22,365 nucleotides of DNA from Coptodactyla brooksi (taxonomy: Eukaryota; Arthropoda; Insecta; Coleoptera; Scarabaeidae): positions 1 to 22,365 of the forward strand of contig JAWQRM010000474.1 in assembly GCA_033557675.1 (NCBI GenBank). The letters are read 5' to 3'. Positions 16,576-22,365 of the stretch are shown piece by piece. Both the position numbers and the translations under genes were made by a program. Position 1 is the first letter of the stretch. Each line of letters starts with the position of its first letter. Below the pieces are notes generated by a model. It had not been told where the DNA came from, searched no databases, and saw nothing but the letters and a program-made list of their open reading frames with translations.

Positions 16576-16734
16576 AAGATGACTTAGGCAGAGGTATTGA
16601 ATTTTGAACATCTGCTCCGTTAAATTTAAGTTTTTGTGTTTTTTGGTTTAAAACTTCCGTTATTACATTTTTTTAACCATTAATGTATTAATTTACCCGT
16701 AAATCTTTAAATTTATTTATTATAGGTAATAAAA
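16576..16734. other. No gene recognised
   Basis: AT-rich gap between the LINE break and the dispersed repeat; no motif seen. Confidence 0.45.
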
Positions 16735-17019
16735 ACTCAAATATCTCACAAACTATCAACTTTTTTACCTTAAATCTTCATATAATTTTCAAAGATCTTA
16801 CCTAGAGTAATTTAAAAAACCAAAAATATACAGAGTGTTCAATTTAAAAAACAAGTCAACAACGTCATCATTCAAAATGACAATCATAAAATTGTTTGCA
16901 CTAAGTGAATACATGCGCATGATTGTGCTAATCAACCTTTGTTTGAAACATTTTTTAATATAAAGTCTGGTTAAGGCTGGAGAACCATTACTCTATACCT
17001 CTGGGGCACTCTGTATACA
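16735..17019 (+). repeat. Second copy of the 3 kb dispersed repeat, with MITE-like ends
   Basis: From about 16738 the order ATATCTCACAAAC, GATCTTACCTAGAGTA, CCAAAAATATACAGAGTG, TTCAATTTAAAAAACAAGT repeats the order at 3151-3275 (ATATCTCAAAAACG, AATCTACCTAGAATA, CCAAAAATGTAATAATAT, AGGGTGTTTCGTTTAAAATA). Within it, TATACAGAGTG at 16828-16838 is exactly complementary to CACTCTGTATA at 17007-17017, giving a unit of about 190 bases, the same length as 3239-3432. The interiors of the two 190-base units are not obviously alike. Confidence 0.6.
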
Positions 17020-17309
17020 TATTCAATATTCGTCTGTGCCTTGTGTATACCGTTTTAATTTTCTAACTAAAAAAATTTTACACCATTGATAAGGAACTTC
17101 ATTCCTTGATTGTTAGACTTTATTAACTCGTGTGACAACAGATTCTCAGCAATTACATAAGCTTGTAAAGGCTTCCGAAGATGATTATTTAATCGAAACT
17201 GGTTAAGCCAAGTTATACATTAATACAGCTACAAGAGTATTATTTCCACATTACCCCTCTTTGATTTATGATGCCTGGCTATAAACAGATAAACAATGCA
17301 TTTCATACA
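17020..17309. other. No gene recognised; may be eroded hAT sequence
   Basis: Directly upstream of the hAT remnant. I could not read any conserved hAT block here. Confidence 0.4.
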
Positions 17310-17860
17310 GTAGCTACGTTGTTAAAGCTGTCAATAAGATTAGGAGCAAATCCTTTCAAGGTTAGCGACAGATTATTTCGTCACCTTTGTAGTGAAAATA
17401 ATGAAGATTACAATCGCTTGCTACTGCAAATAGAAGTTCGTTAGCTCTCAATAGGTATTTGTCTGAATCGTTTCTTCAGTCCATTTGACCCAGTACTGGA
17501 TTTCTTTGAAAACAGGCGAAATTACGCGAAAACCGTATACCATCCAAAAATGACATCGCTTATTTGACAGACCTGTTTAGCATATTTAATGAAATCAATT
17601 GATAAGTGGATAGTGATGAGTTGAATTTAGATTAACTCGTAGAATTGAAGAATTTAGAGTAAAATTCAGAAGTGGATATCAAGAGTTCTGGCTTCAAAAA
17701 TCAATGCCAGCTCTCTACCCGGGATTGCGCCCAAGAGTACAGAAATTTTTAAGTACTCTAGTATTTCGTTGGGCGTGGGTGCAGTGCAGTAACTAGTTTA
17801 CTGTCTAAGAAATTAACAAATTGGTAAAACTACACCAACCGCAACCATATCATTATTTTT
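17310..17860 (+). pseudogene. hAT transposase remnant (ZBED5/SCAND3-like), C-terminal part
   Basis: Pieces in several frames follow the order of ZBED5/SCAND3/FAM200-type hAT proteins: VKAVNKIRSK, DRLFRHLCSENNEDYNRLLL, then EVR-stop-LSIGICLNRFFSPFD where the family has RWLS (TGG has become TAG), PVLDFFENR, IAYLTDLFSIFNEIN, GYQEFWLQKSMPALYPGL, and finally GRGCSAVTSLLSKK, matching the ERGFSAVTNLL core of the hAT dimerisation domain. In this copy the Glu of ERGFS appears as Gly. The BED finger and the first catalytic region are absent. It has at least three frameshifts and several stops. Confidence 0.78.
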
Positions 17861-18929
17861 CTCATTTCTTATTGATTTTGTATTTATTTTTAAACTTTTA
17901 ATAAATAATTTTTTACTGCATTTGTCTATTACTTGTTTGAATTAAGGTATATGTCACTTCGGAAATTCTTGGTGGTATAATTTATTTATAATAAATTCAA
18001 GGCAATTATCCTGCATACTAATAGCCAACAGATCTCTTTTATAAACCGCATGCAAAATGTGTGCTAAGTGTGCTATTGAGCTCGGAATTAACATAGTTCG
18101 GTAACGTCACCGCTTTTTCATCGATACCCTCTATTTTTACTAATCAAGTTGAAATTTATGTTCGTTAGTGTCCGACAAATTGGTCACTAATTTCGCCTAT
18201 AAACACGGAAAATTGTCAGCGAGCTGTTTATCGGAATGGTAAACACGCAAAGACCGGTTTATGTTATTGCATTACCTTAACCCACTAACTAAATTAAATT
18301 TAATAAATGTTGATTTTCGGTATGGTAATTCGAGTCCAAAAGTTTTCTATTAACAACATAAGTTCGTATGTATGTACAAACAATTTAACGTAATAACTTA
18401 ATAGGATAACAAGGTGATGGTTTAATGATACTATATTTAACCTGCTACGTCCTTTCAAGTTTTGATAAAGGAACGCTAGCATCAGAAAATATCCTGTTTA
18501 AATTCGAATCTTATAAGTTCATATATATGTTACCGCTAAAGTGCAGAAATCAGTTATTCTACAAATTATCTAGATAATCTGCAGATTAACTAGGGTGATC
18601 CGTTAAAGTGCCGAAAATTACCTAGATAATCTGCACATTATCTACTAGGCATTCATTAAAGTGACAATAAGATCTTCGTTAGAACAACAGCAACGTTTCG
18701 GTACGCTTAAATTAACATAATATTATTTATTTATTTGTCGATATCTAAAGAACCAAATACGGTTTAAAATATTATTACAATTAAAGAAATGAATTTGCAA
18801 AACATGTGATAAAATTATGCTTATTTATTAGTGCAATCTAAAAATTGATGGCAATTTCAATTATATAGCAATTGATTTTTGCGACAAGTACACCTTAACT
18901 TGTGGTACATTTAGATTTGCAGTAACATT
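17861..18929. other. No gene recognised; contains a short imperfect repeat
   Basis: About 1.07 kb of AT-rich sequence. Apart from the repeat at 18537-18669 I see nothing. Minus-strand frames such as 18300-18482 have no family motif. Confidence 0.45.
18537..18669 (+). repeat. Imperfect tandem repeat with TCTAGATAAT core
   Basis: TAAAGTG occurs at 18537, 18604 and 18657. The first two copies go on to AAATTATCTAGATAATCTGC and AAATTACCTAGATAATCTGC, then ACTAGG. Units are about 67 and 53 bases; the third is cut short. Confidence 0.75.
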
Positions 18930-20825
18930 TTCTGAAACCCTTCCCAGTACCAAGGGATTATTTTATTGCTGTTTGACGTAAAGATATTTCTACAGCAGGG
19001 ACATCCTGTTTCGTTAAAAATCTCTCTGTGCAAATACTGTATTCAGACCTTGCAGACCAACTAATATGGAGGATGTTTTGAGTTCTTTCATAGTGAAGCC
19101 ATTTGCTCACTATAAGGACATGCATGAATTCGCGAAATCTCACATGTCATCTGAGTGACACAAATCAGCGGCCACAGCAGCAAAATTTTTGTTGAAAATA
19201 TACCTGTTGATGTACAGCTGATTTCTTTTCACCAATAAGAAACAGAAGTCAACGAGAAAATTGATGCATCAATAATTTCTGTTGTGATGCTTTGTGGTAC
19301 ACATGAACTGCTTTTGAGGGGTAAAGAAAGTCATGAAAGTATTTTTGAAGAACGCCGCACTTTACCACACTTTAAAAGGGCATATGGAGAAACTCGCAAG
19401 AAATTCAAAATGAAATAATTTGCCGTCGTGGGGACATCATTAGAGACGACATTACTACTGATGTAAAGAAAGCATGTGCTTACTGTATCTAGAAGGAAAG
19501 GTGATGGTTCGTAAGGAATTTCTAGGTTTTGTAAAGTTGACTGAAATGGTTGCAAAATCTGTAGCATTTGCCATTAACAACTATGTAGAAAAATTAGATC
19601 TTGACCCAGAAAAGTGTCGGACAAGGATACGATGGGTGTTCCACTATGATAGAAAAGGATGGGAGTGCCCAGAAAATTCTTCGAGAAAAGTATACCAAGG
19701 CGTTATACTTTCACTGTGCTAACCACAAACTAAACTTAATCGTAAACGACTTAAACGAAATAGTTGTGATACGGATTACAATCTCCATAATGATTTTTCT
19801 GAGAATCGGCTCTTCGTCGAAAATGTATACCGAATATACCAATGCTCTGTGAAACCCGTTGGTCTCAGAAATATAAATGCATCTCAGCATTCGAGGAGCA
19901 TTATGTGAAAATGGATATGGTGCTCGAAAAACTGTCAACAGACGGTAGCAATGCAACAAGAAAGGCTGCGTTTCAATTGCATTGCGCTGCTACAAAATCA
20001 AAATTCGTTGTTAGTGTTTGTCTCACATCAAAATATTCTGCATTGCTGCAACCGGTGGTAAATGTTCTTCAGTCAAAAAGTGTGGACTTACTTCAAGGTG
20101 CAAATCACATAAAACAATCACAGACATCATGAGAAAACACCGTGAAAATGCGGTTATTGAAGTCATAGTATTATAGCATAGGCTGAAATAATCGCCGAGC
20201 ATCTTAGAACAGATTTCAATATGCCGCCAACCTTAAATCAACAAAAACATCGTGCGAATCCACCTGCACAGACTCCTAGCGAGTTTTGGAGAAGATCGCT
20301 AATTATTCCATACATTGACTCACTAATATTGTCTCTGGAACAGCGTTTTTTTGAGGAGAACTTTACCGCATTCTCATTGCTTCGTTGCACCCTTACATAA
20401 TGCTTGGTATGACTTACGAGTTAAAAAAAAACTACAAGTTTTTGTAGTTACTACAATCTGCATGATTTTCTCGCAGAAGCTGAACTTTAGTACAACCAGT
20501 GGAAAGGAAAAAATATCCCAAATGCGGAACTGAAGCAAATAGAACTAGCTGCATTAATTGAAGGAACGCAACTATTCTACCCGTCCATTGAACGTGTGCA
20601 CTTACTTCACTTGCACAGCCCTGCACGATATGCACTATCGAAAGATCCTTCAGTACCTTACGCAGGGTAGAAACTTGGTTAAGGTCAACAATGGCAGAAA
20701 GTCGGCTTGTGGGTCTATGTATGATGGGTGTATATAAAAAGAGGGTTCTGGAAGCTAAGGATAAATTTACAAAACACATTTTGTTAAGAATTAGGCAGAA
20801 TTCCCGCAGGCTAGTACTGAAGTAA
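18930..20825 (+). pseudogene. hAT transposase remnant (ZMYM1/DUF4371 type), near full length
   Basis: Blocks in order match proteins annotated as zinc finger MYM-type 1-like or 52 kDa repressor-like (DUF4371 hAT transposases). A TTF-type finger remnant at about 18930-19200 has CKYC and EFAKSHMSSE-stop-HKSAATAA. VNEKIDASIISVVMLCGTHE and QNEIICRRGDIIRDDI follow. EEFLGFVKLTEMVAKSVAFA-like sequence comes next, then VGQGYDGCSTMIEKDGSAQK with the YDG motif, YTKALYFHCANHKLNLIVND, PMLCETRWSQKYK, and VNVLQSKSVDLLQ. The end has HRANPPAQTPSEFWRRSLII and TIERSFSTLRRVETWLRSTM, the C-terminal dimerisation domain with its ERSFS core. The segment with the first catalytic Asp (the ADETADIS-type block, expected near 19485) is deleted. 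Many frameshifts and stops; dead. Confidence 0.85.
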
Positions 20826-21076
20826 GATTTAGATTGATAAGTTATAAGTTTGAATAGCATTGGAAGTCATTACTTTTAGCGCTTTCAAATGCTTCACTAA
20901 AAATATTTTTTAGAACAAGAAACATTATCTTTTTTGCCCCCATATATGATATATATACACTGGGAGGATAAAATCTGGCACCATAGGACCTTAAGCCGCG
21001 CCCGCAATACGTGTTCAAGCGGGACGCAGAGTGGGGGTTAGGGCGAATACGCGTTGCGCAGTATCTCCCCCTCCTC
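20826..21076. other. Unassigned; GC-rich island at 20950-21075
   Basis: After the hAT stop the sequence is AT-rich to about 20950, then turns GC- and CG-rich (GCCGCGCCCGCAATACGTGT and GCGAATACGCGTTGCGCAG). The two blocks CGCAATACGTGTT and GCGAATACGCGTT resemble each other. CCCGC near 21001 can pair with GCGGG near 21019. TA-rich sequence flanks both sides. No ORF match; it may be a small unclassified element or the 3' end of the hAT. Confidence 0.4.
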
Positions 21077-21108
21077 ATAATGTATATAAACATAATGTAT
21101 ATATAAAC
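21077..21108 (+). repeat. Tandem duplication abutting the mariner end
   Basis: ATAATGTATATAAAC (21077-21091) is followed by ATAATGTATATATAAAC (21092-21108), then the terminal inverted repeat. Confidence 0.85.
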
Positions 21109-21158
21109 AGGGTGCGCCATATTTTATGTCGGTATGTAAACATTGAATAACTTTAACA
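21109..21158 (+). repeat. Left terminal inverted repeat
   Basis: It pairs with 22305-22353; the outermost shared bases are GTGCGCCAT. Confidence 0.88.
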
Positions 21159-21221
21159 TTTGTTAACCGATAGACTTGAGTAGACATGTTTTTGAAACAT
21201 CAATTCAGTACAATTTGAACC

Positions 21222-22201
21222 ATGAATCGCTTCACACCGAAACAACGTGCCGAAATAGTGACGCTGTACATTGAAAATAGTCGTTCAGTTGTGTTAACTC
21301 AACGTGCATATCATCGAAAATACCGTGGCCAACCAGCATCGTCTGACAACACTATTCGTCGTTTGGTGTCGAATTTTGTTAAGTACGGGACAGTGGGAAA
21401 TTGTCCACATGCCGTTCATCAACACTCAAGATGTTCCAATGGACTTGTTGAAGCGGTAAGAGAGAGCGTTGCCGAGAACCCAAATGTGTTATATCATCAC
21501 CGCGCTCAGCATTTTGGCATCAGTGGAACCACTTTGCGGTGTATTTTGAAGGATGATTTGCATTTGTTTCCATGTAAAGTGCAATTGACTTAAAGAATAT
21601 TGCCAGCAGACCGGCTACGTCGTTTGGAATACGACCAAACAGTCGCTCGAATGGTTGACACTGAACCTGATTTTTGGAAGCAAATTTTGATGACCGACGA
21701 GGCCCATTTCACACTCTCTGGCGACGTTAACAAGCTAAATTGCGGCATTTTGGGAACGCAGAATCCACACGAGATCCATGAAATACCATTGCATGACCAA
21801 AAAGTCACTGTTTTGGCCGGCAGTCAATGGGGAGCGATATCGGTGCATGTTGGCTCATTATGTCTGCCCGAACATGCGTGAAAAAGGTCTGGACGGTTAT
21901 TGGTTTCAACAAGATGGTGCGACATGCCACACTGCAAATCAAACAATGCAGTTTCTGCGAAGAAAATTCCCTGGACGTGTGATGTCAAAAAACGGCGACA
22001 TTGACTAGCCAGCCAAATCTCCACATTTGACCCCTCCAGATTTCTTTTTTGTGGGGTTATTTGACAAGCAAAGTGTACGCCAGCAAGCGTCAAACAATTG
22101 ACGAGCTCAAGGCAAACATTCGTGCCGAAATCATCGCTATACTGCCCGAGATGCTCGAAAAAGTGATGGAAGACGCAGTAAAAAGGCACATTTTGTCTTA
22201 G
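21222..22201 (+). pseudogene. Mariner/IS630-type transposase, broken
   Basis: It starts MNRFTPKQRAEIVTLYIENS, the usual N-terminus with a helix-turn-helix (TIRRLVSNFVKYGTVGN follows), in frame to VQLT and a TAA at 21591. The frame continues as ADRLRRLEYDQTVARM, DFWKQILMTDEAHFTLSG (first Asp, codon 21696-21698) and NPHEIHEIPLHDQKVTV. Near 21820 an internal deletion with a frameshift removes the segment before VNGERYR. Then CPNMREKGLDGYWFQQDGAT carries the second Asp (21913-21915). TAG at 22006 replaces the Trp of the WPA motif. SPHLTPPDFF has His (22024-22026) where the third catalytic Asp belongs; the two positions are 36 residues apart. A shifted frame gives IDELKANIRAEIIA and ends KRHILS at 22201, followed by AATAAA at 22250-22255. 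It would have cut at TA sites; it cannot now. Confidence 0.9.
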
Positions 22202-22304
22202 TCAACAAAGGCCACCACTTGATTGATGTTTTATTCAAAAAGTAGTCCAAATAAATTGTAATGGACCAAATTAAATAAAAATATCTCATATATGGTTGTT
22301 TTTT

Positions 22305-22353
22305 TGTTAAGTTATTCAATATTCACATACCGACATGAAAGATGGCGCACACT
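22305..22353 (-). repeat. Right terminal inverted repeat
   Basis: It pairs with 21109-21158, with about seven mismatches and one gap. Confidence 0.88.
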
Positions 22354-22365
22354 ATATATATATAT
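22353..22365. repeat. (TA)n at window end
   Basis: ATATATATATAT directly after the transposon end; the tract runs off the window. Confidence 0.85.

Larger units (their letters stand above)
21109..22353 (+). mobile_element. Mariner/IS630-type transposon, complete ends, dead transposase
   Basis: The left end starts AGGGTGCGCCATATTTTATG and the right end, read inward on the minus strand, starts AGTGTGCGCCATCTTTCATG. The match continues through TCGGTATGTAAACATTGAAT against TCGGTATGTGAATATTGAAT and AACTT, about 48 bases. Total length is about 1,245 bp with a single transposase reading between, so no large insertion is present. The right flank is (TA)n; a clean TA duplication on the left is not visible. 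It is the most intact element in the window by structure. Confidence 0.88.

Noticed and set aside
20432..20860. 142-codon open frame on the minus strand
   Set aside because: It is antisense to the hAT C-terminal dimerisation domain, which is clearly recognisable on the plus strand.
20990..21070. tRNA or structured RNA gene in the GC-rich island
   Set aside because: Short stems are possible, but I could not place a cloverleaf, A box and B box.
21824..22189. 121-codon open frame on the minus strand
   Set aside because: It is antisense to the mariner-like transposase.

Overview
The window reads as an AT-rich, intron-era arthropod (most likely insect) genome segment made almost entirely of decayed transposable elements. 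Nothing in it looks bacterial: there are no operons, no ribosome-binding sites and no long intact ORFs. One element keeps an arthropod-type core promoter (TATA box plus a TCAGTT initiator). Every transposase family recognised here is common in insect genomes. I found no convincing host protein-coding gene, no tRNA or rRNA, and no CRISPR array.

Layout, left to right. 1-510: 3' end of a mariner/IS630-type transposon on the minus strand, ending in a (TA)n tract. 840-1160: a minus-strand scrap of a LINE endonuclease domain. 2969-3432: inverted-repeat and MITE-like units whose ends resemble mariner-type ends, with a perfect central hairpin. 3427-4393: TA tracts and a degenerate local repeat. 4590-4900: a more GC-rich, non-coding block. 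5083-7584 (perhaps to 7670): a dead piggyBac-like element with its TTAA-flanked left end and its own core promoter. 8757-11165: a nearly full-length but broken IS630/Tc1/mariner-superfamily element of the long-spacing D-D-E type (Sailor/DD82E-like), with all three catalytic residues kept. 12263-12432: nested tandem repeats. 12880-12911: a strong G-quadruplex motif on the minus strand. 13087-13522: a foldback element. 13640-16575: a jockey-like LINE, internally deleted, with a left-truncated piggyBac inside its ORF1. 16735-17019: a second copy of the 3 kb dispersed repeat. 17310-17860: a ZBED5/SCAND3-like hAT remnant. 18930-20825: a ZMYM1/DUF4371-type hAT remnant. 21109-22353: a mariner-like element with ~48-bp terminal inverted repeats, damaged but complete end to end.

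The elements do not cooperate as a pathway; they are independent insertions, some nested. No element can make a full transposase as read: each has stops, frameshifts or deletions, and three (first piggyBac, ZMYM1-like hAT, terminal mariner) have also lost at least one catalytic acidic residue. I see no clear evidence of a new biological system. The items most worth a second look are the long-spacing D-D-E element with its odd N-terminus, the LINE/piggyBac chimera, the foldback element and the two near-perfect hairpins.
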